A program made the position numbers and the translations under genes. Below are positions 1 through 9,186 of a stretch of DNA of 48,829 bases, piece after piece; positions within the stretch are counted from its first letter, which is position 1, and each line of letters opens with the position of its first letter. This DNA is from Comamonadaceae bacterium. GTDB taxonomy: Bacteria > Pseudomonadota > Gammaproteobacteria > Burkholderiales > Burkholderiaceae_C. The stretch spans positions 1 to 48,829 of the forward strand of contig CANFJF010000021.1 in NCBI GenBank assembly GCA_947447355.1, written 5' to 3'. The notes below the pieces were generated by a model, which made no database searches, had not been told where the DNA came from, and saw only the letters and a list, made by a program, of their open reading frames with translations.

Positions 1-186
1 CAACCCATGAAAATGCTGACCTTCGTGGTCATCTTGTGCCTGCTGTGGCACGTCTGGGTCGGCATGCGCGACATCTACATGGACTACATCAAGCCCGTGG
101 CGCTGCGCTTGTCGCTTCAAGTATTTACCATCGTCTGGCTCGTGGCATGTTCCGGTTGGGCCATTCAAGTCTTGTGGAGACTCTAA
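1..186 (+). CDS. sdhD: Succinate dehydrogenase membrane anchor subunit SdhD (C-terminal part)
   Basis: The last 61 codons of a reading frame that enters from the left edge; the start is outside the window. It encodes two hydrophobic segments flanking a short polar loop. The residues H-x3-G-x3-I-x3-DY (in WHVWVGMRDIYMDY) match the SdhD signature, where the His is a haem b ligand and the Asp-Tyr pair lies near the quinone site. SdhD anchors the succinate dehydrogenase flavoprotein and iron-sulfur subunits in the inner membrane. The stop is 6 nt before sdhA, so the two are one operon. The identification rests on this motif and on the neighbouring sdhA and sdhB. Confidence 0.9.
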   Translation, partial: QPMKMLTFVVILCLLWHVWVGMRDIYMDYIKPVALRLSLQVFTIVWLVACSGWAIQVLWRL

Positions 187-192
187 GAAATC

Positions 193-1986
193 ATGACACT
201 CACTTCGAAACTCCCAAAGCGCAAATTTGACGTCGTTATCGTCGGTGCCGGCGGCTCCGGCATGCGCGCCTCACTGCAACTGGCCAAAGCTGGCCTGAAC
301 GTTGCCGTTCTGTCCAAAGTATTCCCGACCCGCTCGCACACCGTGGCAGCGCAAGGCGGCATTGGTGCCTCGCTTGGCAACATGTCTGAAGACAACTGGC
401 ACTACCACTTCTACGACACCGTCAAGGGCTCCGACTGGCTCGGCGACCAAGACGCGATCGAGTACATGTGCCGTGAAGCGCCCAAGGTCGTCTATGACTT
501 AGAGCACATGGGCATGCCGTTTGACCGCAACCCAGACGGCACGATTTACCAGCGTCCATTTGGTGGTCACACCGCCAACTACGGCGAAAAAGCCGTGCAG
601 CGCGCTTGCGCCGCAGCCGACCGCACAGGCCACGCCATGCTGCACACGCTGTACCAACAAAACGTCAAAGAAAAAACCAGCTTCTTTGTTGAATGGCTGG
701 CGATGGACTTGATCCGTGACGACGCTGGCGACGTCGTTGGCGTCACCGCCATCGAGATGGAAACCGGTGACGTGCATATTTTTGAAGCCAAAACCACGCT
801 GCTCGCCACTGGCGGTGCAGGCCGTATTTTTGAAGCCTCAACCAACGCATTCATCAACACCGGCGACGGTTTGGGCATGGCGGCTCGCGCCGGCATCCCC
901 CTCGAAGACATGGAATTCTGGCAGTTCCACCCGACTGGCGTGCATGGCGCTGGCGTGTTGCTGACCGAAGGCTGCCGGGGCGAAGGCGCCATTTTGCGCA
1001 ACAGCAATGGCGAGCGCTTCATGGAGCGTTATGCACCAGCGTACAAAGATCTGGCACCGCGTGACTACGTGTCTCGCTGCATGGACCAGGAGATCAAAGA
1101 AGGGCGCGGCTGCGGTCCTAATAAGGACTACATCAACCTTGACATGACCCACCTCGGCGCCGACACTATCATGAAGCGTCTGCCATCGGTGTTCGAGATT
1201 GGCCACAACTTTGCCAACGTCGACATCACCAAAGAACCGATTCCTGTGGTGCCGACCATTCACTACCAAATGGGTGGTATTCCGACCAATATCCATGGTC
1301 AAGTGGTCACGCAGAATGCCGACAACCAAAGCGAAGTTGTGAACGGTCTGTATGCCGTCGGCGAATGCTCTTGCGTCAGCGTGCACGGTGCCAACCGCTT
1401 GGGCACCAATTCCTTGCTCGACTTGCTGGTTTTTGGCCGCGCCGCCGGTAACCACATTGTTGAATTCAACAAGAGCACCGATCACAAATCGCTGCCCGCC
1501 AACGCAGCCGATGCCACACTGGCACGGATCGCACGCCTCGACAACGCCACGGAAGGCGAATACGCCCAAGACGTTGCCAACGACATCCGTGCCGCCATGC
1601 AACAGCATGCCGGTGTCTTCCGCACCGTGGCCATCATGAAAGAAGGCGTGGCCAAGATTGCCGCTCTGCGCGAACGCGTGAAGAAAATCGGCTTGAAAGA
1701 CAAGTCGAAGATTTTCAACACCGCCCGCATCGAAGCGCTGGAAGTTGAAAACCTGATCGAGGCAGCCGAAGCCACTATCGTCTCTGCCGCTGCTCGCCAC
1801 GAAAGCCGCGGCGCGCACTCGGTCGATGACTTCGGCGACACGCCAGAGAACCCGAACGGCCGCAACGACAGCGAGTGGCACAAGCACACCCTCTGGCACA
1901 GCGAAGGCAACCGACTGTCTTACAAGCCGGTGCAAATGAAACCGCTGACGGTGGATTCAATTCCCCTGACCGTTCGTAGTTTCTAA
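193..1986 (+). CDS. sdhA: Succinate dehydrogenase flavoprotein subunit
   Basis: A 597-residue protein of normal SdhA length that oxidises succinate to fumarate in the TCA cycle and respiratory complex II. An N-terminal dinucleotide-binding motif (VIVGAGGSGMRA, about residues 15-26) is followed by RSHTVAAQGG, in which His49 is the expected covalent FAD-attachment site. The substrate-site motif QFHPTG and the downstream ECSCVSVHGANRLG block typical of fumarate reductase/succinate dehydrogenase flavoproteins are intact. The ATG lies 6 nt after the sdhD stop, with GGAG just upstream. It is co-transcribed with sdhB and with sdhE, whose product inserts the FAD. No anomalies are visible. Confidence 0.98.
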   Translation: MTLTSKLPKRKFDVVIVGAGGSGMRASLQLAKAGLNVAVLSKVFPTRSHTVAAQGGIGASLGNMSEDNWHYHFYDTVKGSDWLGDQDAIEYMCREAPKVVYDLEHMGMPFDRNPDGTIYQRPFGGHTANYGEKAVQRACAAADRTGHAMLHTLYQQNVKEKTSFFVEWLAMDLIRDDAGDVVGVTAIEMETGDVHIFEAKTTLLATGGAGRIFEASTNAFINTGDGLGMAARAGIPLEDMEFWQFHPTGVHGAGVLLTEGCRGEGAILRNSNGERFMERYAPAYKDLAPRDYVSRCMDQEIKEGRGCGPNKDYINLDMTHLGADTIMKRLPSVFEIGHNFANVDITKEPIPVVPTIHYQMGGIPTNIHGQVVTQNADNQSEVVNGLYAVGECSCVSVHGANRLGTNSLLDLLVFGRAAGNHIVEFNKSTDHKSLPANAADATLARIARLDNATEGEYAQDVANDIRAAMQQHAGVFRTVAIMKEGVAKIAALRERVKKIGLKDKSKIFNTARIEALEVENLIEAAEATIVSAAARHESRGAHSVDDFGDTPENPNGRNDSEWHKHTLWHSEGNRLSYKPVQMKPLTVDSIPLTVRSF

Positions 1987-1987
1987 C

Positions 1988-2026
1988 ACCTTGTGGGACG
2001 GATCTTTAGCTCTGTCCCCAACTGAT
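1988..2026. repeat. Palindromic intergenic repeat, copy 1 (sdhA-sdhB gap)
   Basis: An imperfect inverted repeat fills most of the sdhA-sdhB gap. The left arm ACCTTGTGGGAC (1988-1999) and right arm GCTCTGTCCCCAACTGAT (2009-2026) can fold through GGGACGGA against TCTGTCCC, with one G-U pair. Both arms recur identically at 13370-13381 and 13413-13430 before trpB. The sdhB start codon is 19 nt downstream, so an RNA hairpin would sit beside the ribosome-binding region. Confidence 0.75.
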
Positions 2027-2045
2027 CAACTTTTGCGAGTACACC

Positions 2046-2750
2046 ATGACCAAACGCACTTTCCAGATTTACCGCTACGACCCAGATCAGGACGCTAAGC
2101 CCTATATGCAGACCATCGAGGTTGAACTCGATGGCAGTGAACGGATGCTGCTCGACGCCCTGATGAAACTCAAAGCGCAAGACCCGACCATCACCTTTCG
2201 CCGCTCTTGCCGCGAAGGCGTTTGCGGCTCAGACGCCATGAACATCAACGGAAAAAACGGCCTCGCCTGCCTGACCAACATGCTCACACTGAAGGGCACC
2301 ATCGTCCTGAAGCCGCTGCCAGGTCTGCCAGTTGTGCGCGACTTGATCGTCGACATGACTCAGTTTTTCAAACAGTACAACTCGATCAAGCCGTACTTGG
2401 TTAATGACAACGTACCGCCAGAAAAAGAGCGCCTGCAAAGCCCTGAAGAACGCGACGAGTTGAACGGCCTTTACGAGTGCATCTTGTGCGCCAGCTGCTC
2501 CACCAGCTGCCCGAGCTTCTGGTGGAATCCAGACAAGTTCGTCGGGCCGGCCGGTCTGTTGCAGGCTTACCGCTTCATCGCCGATAGCCGTGACGAAGAC
2601 ACCGCCGCCCGCCTCGACAACCTCGAAGATCCGTACCGTTTGTTCCGCTGCCACACCATCATGAATTGCGTCGATGTCTGCCCCAAGGGTCTGAACCCAA
2701 CCAAGGCGATTGGCAAGATCAAGGAAATGATGGTTCTGCGCTCGGTCTGA
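2046..2750 (+). CDS. sdhB: Succinate dehydrogenase iron-sulfur subunit
   Basis: A 234-residue electron-transfer subunit of complex II that passes electrons from FADH2 to quinone. The [2Fe-2S] site has Cys55, Cys60, Asp63 and Cys75, the same pattern (including the Asp) as E. coli SdhB. The C-terminal ferredoxin-like domain carries C145-x2-C148-x2-C151-x3-C155 and C202-x5-C208-x3-C212, supplying the [4Fe-4S] and [3Fe-4S] clusters. The Trp pair after Cys155 corresponds to the quinone-pocket region. It follows sdhA after a 59-nt gap that contains a palindromic repeat, and precedes sdhE by 50 nt. Confidence 0.98.
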   Translation: MTKRTFQIYRYDPDQDAKPYMQTIEVELDGSERMLLDALMKLKAQDPTITFRRSCREGVCGSDAMNINGKNGLACLTNMLTLKGTIVLKPLPGLPVVRDLIVDMTQFFKQYNSIKPYLVNDNVPPEKERLQSPEERDELNGLYECILCASCSTSCPSFWWNPDKFVGPAGLLQAYRFIADSRDEDTAARLDNLEDPYRLFRCHTIMNCVDVCPKGLNPTKAIGKIKEMMVLRSV

Positions 2751-2800
2751 ACCCGCGAACTGACTCCTTCAGCACTGAAATACTCACTGTGTCCGCTGCC

Positions 2801-3124
2801 ATGCCTGATACTTCGACGGCTGTAAACTCGCCGCTGCTTGACGAGCGTTCGCTCAGCAGGCTACGCTGGGGTTGCCGTCGCGGCTTGCTTGAAAACGACC
2901 TGTTCATCGAACGCTTTTTTGCCAGGCACGAATCCCTCCTGACTGTCAGGCAAGCCAAAGGCTTGAATGATTTGATGGATTTATCTGACAATGATCTGCT
3001 GGATCTGTTTTTGCAGCGAAAACAGCCAGCTGAGCTCGAAGCGGTCAGCGCGTCTACCGACGAAGCCCGCGAAGTGCTGGCCCTGTTGATCGTTCCGGCG
3101 GCACCTGGACTGGTGACTGCCTGA
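2801..3124 (+). CDS. sdhE: FAD assembly factor SdhE (YgfY/DUF339 family)
   Basis: A 107-residue acidic, mostly helical protein. SdhE proteins promote covalent attachment of FAD to SdhA. The diagnostic R-G-x-x-E motif is present (CRRGLLENDLFIERFF, near residues 25-40), followed by the expected leucine-rich helices. I start it at the ATG at 2801 because the open frame upstream overlaps sdhB and shows no family similarity. A GTG at 2789 is an alternative. The position between sdhB and gltA is usual for Burkholderiales. It is somewhat longer than E. coli SdhE (about 88 residues). Confidence 0.9.
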   Translation: MPDTSTAVNSPLLDERSLSRLRWGCRRGLLENDLFIERFFARHESLLTVRQAKGLNDLMDLSDNDLLDLFLQRKQPAELEAVSASTDEAREVLALLIVPAAPGLVTA

Positions 3125-3190
3125 CAAAAACCCCCAAGGGAATGGTGCCCACAAGACATCACCCTTCTCCCCCATGAAAAGGAAAGAGAA

Positions 3191-4501
3191 ATGAAACTAG
3201 CCGACAACAAAGCCACCCTCTCATTCAGCAATGGCACGCCCAGCATTGAGATGCCCGTTTACGAGGGTTCCGTAGGACCTGATGTGGTCGACATCCGTAA
3301 GCTGTACGCACAGACCGGAATGTTCACGTACGACCCGGGCTTTTTATCGACAGCAGCAACGCAATCGGCCATCACTTACATTGACGGCGACAAAGGTGAA
3401 CTGCTGTACCGCGGCTACCCGATTGAACAACTCGCGACCAACTGCGACTACCTCGAAACCTGTCACCTGTTGCTCTACGGAGAACTGCCAGACGCCAGTC
3501 AAAAAACAGATTTCGTGAGCCGGGTGACAAACCACACCATGGTGCATGAGCAGATGCAGTATTTCATGCGCGGTTTCCGCCGTGATGCGCATCCAATGGC
3601 CATCATGACAGGCCTGGTCGGCGCTCTTTCTGCCTTCTACCATGACAGCACTGACATCAACAATCCGGAGCACCGCGAAATCGCGGCGATTCGTCTCATT
3701 GCCAAGATGCCGACCTTGGTGTCGATGGCTTACAAATACACGGTTGGTCAGCCCTACGTTTATCCACGGAACGACCTGAGCTACTCCGGGAATTTTCTGC
3801 ACACGATGTTCTCAACACCGTGCGAAGAGTACAAAGTGAATCCAGTGCTCGAGCGCGCACTCGACCGCATCTTCATCTTGCACGCTGACCACGAGCAAAA
3901 CGCTTCAACTTCGACCGTGCGTCTGTGCGGGTCATCGGGAACGAACCCGTTTGCAGCCATTGCTGCCGGCGTTGCCTGCCTTTGGGGTCCGGCTCATGGC
4001 GGTGCCAACGAAGCCGCACTGAATATGCTGACAGACATCCAGAAAAATGGCGGTGTCGAAAACATCGGTGAATTCATCAAGCAGGTCAAAGACAAAAACT
4101 CAACCGTCAAGTTGATGGGTTTTGGTCACCGTGTTTACAAAAACTACGACCCACGCGCCAAACTAATGCAGGAAACCTGTAAAGAAGTGCTGCAAGAGAT
4201 GGGTCTCGAAAACGACCCACTGTTCAAGCTGGCCATGACGCTCGAAAAGATTGCCCTTGAAGACGACTATTTTGTCTCCCGCAAGCTCTACCCGAACGTC
4301 GACTTCTACTCTGGCATCGTCCAGCGGGCCATCGGTATTCCGGTGCCACTGTTCACCGCCGTCTTCGCCTTGGCGCGCACGGTCGGCTGGATCGCTCAAC
4401 TGAACGAAATGATCGGCGACCCAGAGTACAAAATTGGCCGTCCGCGTCAGCTGTTCACTGGTTCGACACCCCGCGATGTCAAGCCTATCGGTCAACGCTA
4501 A
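3191..4501 (+). CDS. gltA: Citrate synthase (type II, hexameric)
   Basis: A 436-residue enzyme condensing acetyl-CoA with oxaloacetate at the entry of the TCA cycle. The catalytic residues are present: His269 in [12 protein letters not shown], His313 in [14 protein letters not shown] and Asp371 in PNVDFYSGI. The N-terminal beta domain and length fit the Gram-negative NADH-sensitive type rather than the shorter dimeric type. A purine-rich ribosome-binding site (GGAAAGAG) lies just before the ATG. It is the last gene of the sdh cluster and is followed by a terminator. Confidence 0.98.
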   Translation: MKLADNKATLSFSNGTPSIEMPVYEGSVGPDVVDIRKLYAQTGMFTYDPGFLSTAATQSAITYIDGDKGELLYRGYPIEQLATNCDYLETCHLLLYGELPDASQKTDFVSRVTNHTMVHEQMQYFMRGFRRDAHPMAIMTGLVGALSAFYHDSTDINNPEHREIAAIRLIAKMPTLVSMAYKYTVGQPYVYPRNDLSYSGNFLHTMFSTPCEEYKVNPVLERALDRIFILHADHEQNASTSTVRLCGSSGTNPFAAIAAGVACLWGPAHGGANEAALNMLTDIQKNGGVENIGEFIKQVKDKNSTVKLMGFGHRVYKNYDPRAKLMQETCKEVLQEMGLENDPLFKLAMTLEKIALEDDYFVSRKLYPNVDFYSGIVQRAIGIPVPLFTAVFALARTVGWIAQLNEMIGDPEYKIGRPRQLFTGSTPRDVKPIGQR

Positions 4502-4540
4502 AACCTGATGGCGTCCTGAGAAGCTGCTTCTCAACAGCCT

Positions 4541-4566
4541 GCCTGCCTCGTGTGGGCGGGCTTTTT
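4541..4566 (+). terminator. Rho-independent terminator after gltA
   Basis: GCCTGCC (4541-4547) pairs with GGCGGGC (4555-4561), with one T-G pair, around a 7-nt loop, followed by five T. It lies 40 nt after the gltA stop and ends the sdh-gltA transcription unit. Confidence 0.75.
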
Positions 4567-4628
4567 ACATTTTTGCAACTAGACGCCTGCATCTTCAACG
4601 CTCAAAAAGTCCGATTGCCCACCTCATC

Positions 4629-5009
4629 GTGAAACACATCGCCAACTCTGCAGCATTGCGCTTGGTATTGACCGATGCCGCCGCACCGCAGGCTTGCCGC
4701 TGCGCACTAGGTGCCTGCACAGCTTGGGAAAGCCTCGCGGAATATCGCTGGGAAGCGGCGCTGATGACAGCGCTCGGGACCCTGCGCGACGCCTCCATTG
4801 AAGAACCAACCCTCGAAGAATGCCACCCGCAGGGCACGCGCTACGACTCACCGAACGCACCCATCGCACCGGCCTTTTTCCCCTACAACCAGTGTGAAGT
4901 ATGGCACTGCACGCGCTGTGAACGACACTTGCTCCGCTACACAGAATTTGGCGGCTACAACGTCGACCCACGCGTGCGGGTGCTCGACGCTGAGAACATC
5001 ATCGACTGA
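4629..5009 (+). CDS. Uncharacterised Cys-rich protein
   Basis: A 126-residue protein that I do not recognise as a named family. It starts at a GTG after the gltA terminator. The first half carries two nearby Cys (CRC, about residues 23-25) and another at 29. The second half carries C-x4-HC-x2-C-x2-H (in CEVWHCTRCERHLLRYTEF), which resembles a metal-binding knuckle, probably zinc, followed by an aromatic patch and the acidic end VLDAENIID. No signal peptide or membrane segment is visible, so it is probably cytoplasmic. The next gene, a MocA-like nucleotidyltransferase, starts 8 nt downstream, so they are likely co-transcribed. The coding call rests on this tight spacing and the purposeful Cys/His pattern. 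Confidence 0.6.
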   Translation: MKHIANSAALRLVLTDAAAPQACRCALGACTAWESLAEYRWEAALMTALGTLRDASIEEPTLEECHPQGTRYDSPNAPIAPAFFPYNQCEVWHCTRCERHLLRYTEFGGYNVDPRVRVLDAENIID

Positions 5010-5017
5010 AGACGCGC

Positions 5018-5689
5018 ATGACAACAGTCCCTGCCGCCCACACCATCCACCCGTCACTGAGCGTCGCGGCCGTGCTGCTGGCAGCCGGTGCGGGAACGCG
5101 CATGGGCTACAAGCCCAAGTCGTTGCTTGAGCTCGACGGTGTGCCGTTGATACGCCGCCAGATCATGGCCTTGCAGTGCGTTGGGGTCACTGAACTGGTG
5201 GTCGTGTTGGGCCACCATGAAAGCGAGATAGCGCCGCTGTTAAAAGACTTTGCGGTCACCCTGGTGACCAACCCGAATCCAGATGCCAGCCCGATCTCGT
5301 CGCAGCGACTGGGTCTGCAAAGCCTGACCGGCCAGGCCGACGTCGTGCTAATGGCATTGGCGGATCAACCCTTGATCGATGCGCAAGATGTGATGCAGTT
5401 GATAGACGCCTACAAGGAACGTCCTGAAGGCACAGACTTGGTTTTCCCGCGCGTACAAGGCCAGCCGGGCAACCCGGTCATCTTTTCAGCGAAGGTGCGA
5501 CTTGACATGCTGGCCTGCCCGCCCGAGGTTGGCTGCAAGCAATGGCGACAGCAACATATGTCGCAAGTTCATGCCTTCGACTGCGACAACCTGCATTTCG
5601 TGCAAGACGTTGATACCCCTGAAGACATCGACAAATTACGCCTCAGCAGCGGCCGGAAGTTGCAATGGCTCAGACCAACTCTTCCATAG
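5018..5689 (+). CDS. MocA/MobA-like nucleotidyltransferase
   Basis: A 223-residue GT-A-fold NTP transferase. The N-terminal signature LLAAGAGTRMGYKPKSLL (about residues 19-36) is the nucleotide-binding loop of the MobA/MocA group, and MALADQPLI in the middle supplies the metal-binding Asp of the family. The length and the GNPVIFS segment resemble molybdenum cofactor cytidylyltransferase (MocA), which attaches CMP to molybdopterin for xanthine-dehydrogenase-type enzymes. No molybdoenzyme genes are nearby, so the exact substrate cannot be assigned. It begins 8 nt after an uncharacterised Cys-rich gene and ends 42 nt before leuC. Confidence 0.75.
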   Translation: MTTVPAAHTIHPSLSVAAVLLAAGAGTRMGYKPKSLLELDGVPLIRRQIMALQCVGVTELVVVLGHHESEIAPLLKDFAVTLVTNPNPDASPISSQRLGLQSLTGQADVVLMALADQPLIDAQDVMQLIDAYKERPEGTDLVFPRVQGQPGNPVIFSAKVRLDMLACPPEVGCKQWRQQHMSQVHAFDCDNLHFVQDVDTPEDIDKLRLSSGRKLQWLRPTLP

Positions 5690-5731
5690 CGTGTCCCATA
5701 GCTTTAAAATAAAAAACTCTGAAGGAAACAA

Positions 5732-7180
5732 ATGCGCACCCTCTACGACAAGATCTGGGACGAACACGTCGTCCACACCGAAGAAGATGGCACTGCCATC
5801 ATTTACATCGACCGCCATCTGGTCCATGAAGTGACCAGCCCACAAGCCTTTGAAGGCCTGCGCGAAGCTGGCCGCAAGGTCTGGCGCATCAGCTCCATCG
5901 TCGCCACCGCCGACCACAACACACCGACCACGGGCTGGGAGCTGGGGTACGACGGTCTGACCGACGCTGTCGGCAAAGAGCAAGTCCTCGCACTGGACAG
6001 CAACATCGCAGAGTTCGGTTCAGCCGCCTACTTTCCTTTTCTCTCCAAGCGGCAAGGTATCGTCCACGTGATGGGGCCTGAGAGTGGCGCCACGCTGCCC
6101 GGCATGACCGTTGTCTGCGGCGATTCCCACACCTCTACGCACGGCGCCTTTGGTGCACTGGCGCACGGCATTGGCACCAGCGAAGTCGAACACGTCATGG
6201 CAACGCAAACGCTGCTGGCCAAGAAGGCCAAAAACTTGTTGGTCAAGGTTGAAGGCACGTTGGCACCCGGACTGACTGGCAAAGACATTGTTCTGGCCAT
6301 CATCGGCAAAATCGGCACGGCGGGCGGCACCGGCTACACCATCGAATTTGGCGGTGCGGCGATCCGTGCTTTGAGCATGGAAGGTCGCATGACGGTCTGC
6401 AACATGGCGATCGAAGCCGGCGCACGCGCAGGTCTGGTGGCGGTCGACCAAAAAACCATCGACTACGTCAAGGGCCGTTTGCTCGCACCCGGTACCGACC
6501 CTAAAACCGGCCAATTTGTGGGTGGCCCTGAGTGGGACATGGCGGTTCAGTACTGGAATACGCTGCGCTCTGATCCTGGCGCCAAATTTGACGCCGTGGT
6601 CGAACTCGATGCTGGCAACATCCGGCCTCAGGTCACCTGGGGCACCTCGCCTGAAATGGTCCTGTCCATCGAAGACATACTGCCCGATCCAGACAAGGAA
6701 AAAGACGCCAACAAACGCGATGCCATCGAACGCGCCTTGACCTACATGGGTCTGGCTCCAGGCAAGGCGATCAACGACATCATGATCGACAAAGTCTTCA
6801 TCGGCTCGTGCACCAACAGCCGTATTGAAGACATCCGCGAAGCCGCGGCCATCGTGAAAAAGATCGGCCAAAAAGTCGCCAAAAATGTCAAGCTTGCCAT
6901 GGTCGTGCCCGGTTCCGGCTTGGTCAAGGAACAAGCCGAACGTGAAGGCCTCGACAAGATTTTTGTCGCTGCCGGTTTTGAATGGCGCGAGCCAGGTTGC
7001 TCCATGTGCTTAGCCATGAACGCAGACCGGCTAGAACCGGGTGAGCGCTGCGCCTCAACCAGCAACCGCAACTTCGAAGGCCGTCAAGGCGCTGGTGGGC
7101 GAACCCATTTGGTCAGTCCAGCGATGGCCGCCGCGGCCGCCGTGCACGGCCATTTCGTTGACATTCGTAAATTCGCTTAA
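5732..7180 (+). CDS. leuC: 3-isopropylmalate dehydratase large subunit
   Basis: A 482-residue aconitase-family protein. With LeuD it isomerises 2-isopropylmalate to 3-isopropylmalate in leucine biosynthesis. It contains the family motifs [29 protein letters not shown] and [10 protein letters not shown]; the Cys in the last two regions bind the [4Fe-4S] cluster. It is a few residues longer than E. coli LeuC because of an acidic/basic insert around [14 protein letters not shown] strong ribosome-binding site (GAAGGAAA) precedes the ATG. It is followed by a small lipoprotein gene and then leuD. Confidence 0.97.
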   Translation: MRTLYDKIWDEHVVHTEEDGTAIIYIDRHLVHEVTSPQAFEGLREAGRKVWRISSIVATADHNTPTTGWELGYDGLTDAVGKEQVLALDSNIAEFGSAAYFPFLSKRQGIVHVMGPESGATLPGMTVVCGDSHTSTHGAFGALAHGIGTSEVEHVMATQTLLAKKAKNLLVKVEGTLAPGLTGKDIVLAIIGKIGTAGGTGYTIEFGGAAIRALSMEGRMTVCNMAIEAGARAGLVAVDQKTIDYVKGRLLAPGTDPKTGQFVGGPEWDMAVQYWNTLRSDPGAKFDAVVELDAGNIRPQVTWGTSPEMVLSIEDILPDPDKEKDANKRDAIERALTYMGLAPGKAINDIMIDKVFIGSCTNSRIEDIREAAAIVKKIGQKVAKNVKLAMVVPGSGLVKEQAEREGLDKIFVAAGFEWREPGCSMCLAMNADRLEPGERCASTSNRNFEGRQGAGGRTHLVSPAMAAAAAVHGHFVDIRKFA

Positions 7181-7194
7181 ACCCAAGACGCATC

Positions 7195-7326
7195 ATGCTC
7201 AGCAGAACAACCGCCCTCTTCTACGCCACTCTTTGCATCCTATTGTCGGGCTGCAATACGATGCGCGGCCTTGGGCAAGACGTGCAAAGAGCCGGTGCTG
7301 CGGTTGAAAACGCAGCCAAAAAATAA
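7195..7326 (+). CDS. Entericidin-like small lipoprotein
   Basis: A 43-residue protein. An N-terminal hydrophobic signal ends in the lipobox LLSGC, so Cys20 should be lipidated after signal peptidase II cleavage. The mature part, CNTMRGLGQDVQRAGAAVE and a Lys-Lys end, matches the entericidin A/B pattern (GxGxDxxxxGxxxE). Entericidins are tiny membrane lipoproteins first described as a toxin/antidote pair linked to stationary-phase lysis in enterobacteria; the role of lone copies is unclear. It sits 14 nt after leuC and 12 nt before leuD, inside the leucine operon, so it should be co-expressed with it. No partner entericidin is present. Confidence 0.85.
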   Translation: MLSRTTALFYATLCILLSGCNTMRGLGQDVQRAGAAVENAAKK

Positions 7327-7338
7327 CCAAGTATTGCC

Positions 7339-7989
7339 ATGCAAAAATTTACCGTACACAAAGGCCTGGTGGCCCCCATGGACCGCGAAAACGTGGACAC
7401 GGACGCCATCATTCCAAAACAATTTCTCAAGTCAATCAGGAAGACCGGTTTCGGCCCCAACCTGTTTGACGCTTGGCGCTACCTTGACGCCGGCTTTCCC
7501 GGACAAGATCCAGCCTCGCGCAAGCCAAACCCTGACTTCGTGCTGAACCAGTCCCGCTACAAAGGCGCGTCCGTCTTGCTGGCGCGCAAAAATTTTGGCT
7601 GCGGATCCTCGCGTGAACACGCGCCTTGGGCCCTCGACCAATATGGTTTTCGGGCCATCATTGCACCCAGCTACGCCGACATCTTTTTCAACAACAGCTT
7701 TAAGAACGGCTTGTTACCCATCGTCTTGCCGGAAGCCCAAGTGAGCCAGTTGTTTGCTGACGCCCTGGCGTTTCCGGGCTACGAATTGACCATTGACCTT
7801 GAGCGCCAAGTGGTGATCAAGCCCCAGGGTGAAGAACTGCCGTTCGACGTCCAGCCCTTTCGCAAGTTCTGCCTGCTGGGCGGACTTGATGACATCGGTC
7901 TGACCTTGCGCCAAAGCGACAAAATCAAGGCCTTTGAGGCTGCGCGGCTGGCCAGCAAACCTTGGCTGGCCCACACGCATCAGGTTTGA
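7339..7989 (+). CDS. leuD: 3-isopropylmalate dehydratase small subunit
   Basis: A 216-residue swivelling subunit of isopropylmalate isomerase, partner of LeuC. Recognised by the N-terminal [18 protein letters not shown] segment, the [15 protein letters not shown] substrate-binding motif and the [17 protein letters not shown] block. The length is normal for proteobacterial LeuD (about 200-216). It lies 12 nt after the entericidin-like gene in the leucine operon, with leuB 82 nt downstream. Confidence 0.97.
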   Translation: MQKFTVHKGLVAPMDRENVDTDAIIPKQFLKSIRKTGFGPNLFDAWRYLDAGFPGQDPASRKPNPDFVLNQSRYKGASVLLARKNFGCGSSREHAPWALDQYGFRAIIAPSYADIFFNNSFKNGLLPIVLPEAQVSQLFADALAFPGYELTIDLERQVVIKPQGEELPFDVQPFRKFCLLGGLDDIGLTLRQSDKIKAFEAARLASKPWLAHTHQV

Positions 7990-8071
7990 TGCTGAGCCCT
8001 CCCAGCTTTCCTTCCCGATTTTTCGTACCTCACTTAATTAGCGGCTCCGACCGCAACGCATGAATGGCTAG

Positions 8072-9145
8072 ATGATGAAAATTGCAGTACTTCCCGGTGA
8101 TGGCATCGGCACCGAAATAGTGGCCGAGGCCGTCAAAGTTCTGAAGGTTCTGGACTTGGACATGACCCTGGAAACCGCGCTGGTAGGCGGTGCCGCTTTT
8201 GAAGCTTTCGGGCACCCGCTGCCGGAGGCCACTCTGGCACTGGCCAAGGCTTCGGATGCGATTTTGTTTGGCGCTGTCGGTGACTGGAAATATGACAAAC
8301 TGGACCGACCACTGCGGCCTGAGCAAGCCATTTTGGGTCTGCGCAAACACCTCGCGCTGTTTGCAAATTTCCGCCCTGCCATCTGCTACCCGCAATTGGT
8401 CGACGCCTCTAGTCTGAAACGCGAACTGGTGTCAGGCCTCGACATCCTCATCATTCGCGAGCTGACGGGAGACATTTATTTCGGGCAACCACGTGGTCGC
8501 CGAGTCGCCACCGACGGACACTTCCCCGGCAGCGAAGAAGCATTTGACACGATGCGCTATTCGCGCCCGGAAATCGAACGCATTGCACACGTTGCTTTCC
8601 AAGCAGCACGCAAACGCGGCAAACGCGTCACCAGTGTCGACAAGGCCAACGTGCTTGAAACCTTCCAGCTCTGGAAAGACGTGGTGACCGAGGTCGGCCT
8701 GCGATATCCCGATGTCGCCTTGGACCACATGTATGTCGACAACGCCGCCATGCAACTGGTGAAAGCACCGAAAAAATTTGACGTAGTCGTCACCGGCAAC
8801 ATGTTTGGCGACATCTTGAGCGACGCTGCAGCCATGCTCACCGGCAGCATTGGCATGTTGCCATCGGCCAGCTTGAACGCCCAGAATCAAGGTCTGTACG
8901 AACCGAGCCACGGCAGCGCACCGGACATCGCCGGCAAAGGCGTGGCCAATCCGCTGGCCACGATTTTGAGCGCCGCGATGATGCTGCGCTTCAGCTTGAA
9001 CCAGCCCGAAGCGGCTGCTCGCATCGAAAAAGCCGTGGACGAGGTGTTAAGCCAAGGGCTGCGCACACCGGACATCTACAGCGAAGGCACCACCCGGGTC
9101 GGCACCGTCGAGATGGGCAACGCCGTGGTTAAAGCGCTCGGCTAA
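8072..9145 (+). CDS. leuB: 3-isopropylmalate dehydrogenase
   Basis: A 357-residue NAD-dependent oxidative decarboxylase, third step of leucine biosynthesis. The N-terminus [19 protein letters not shown], the [10 protein letters not shown] substrate loop, the metal-binding VDNAAMQLV and [12 protein letters not shown] segments and the [19 protein letters not shown]-binding motif are all intact. Two ATG codons occur in tandem (8072, 8075) and either could be used. The 82-nt gap from leuD has no obvious terminator, so it is probably still in the leu operon. asd follows 41 nt later. Confidence 0.97.
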   Translation: MMKIAVLPGDGIGTEIVAEAVKVLKVLDLDMTLETALVGGAAFEAFGHPLPEATLALAKASDAILFGAVGDWKYDKLDRPLRPEQAILGLRKHLALFANFRPAICYPQLVDASSLKRELVSGLDILIIRELTGDIYFGQPRGRRVATDGHFPGSEEAFDTMRYSRPEIERIAHVAFQAARKRGKRVTSVDKANVLETFQLWKDVVTEVGLRYPDVALDHMYVDNAAMQLVKAPKKFDVVVTGNMFGDILSDAAAMLTGSIGMLPSASLNAQNQGLYEPSHGSAPDIAGKGVANPLATILSAAMMLRFSLNQPEAAARIEKAVDEVLSQGLRTPDIYSEGTTRVGTVEMGNAVVKALG

Positions 9146-9186
9146 CAGCAGACCATTGCATCTCGGAATTAATTCAAGGACATCAA

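Noticed and set aside
838..1935. 365-codon open frame antisense to sdhA
   Set aside because: It is a shadow of the GC-biased codon use of sdhA. The peptide shows no recognisable domain and no ribosome-binding site, while sdhA is unambiguous.
7195..7326. Entericidin toxin-antidote pair
   Set aside because: Only one small lipoprotein frame fits between leuC and leuD; I see no second entericidin, so a pair is not supported.
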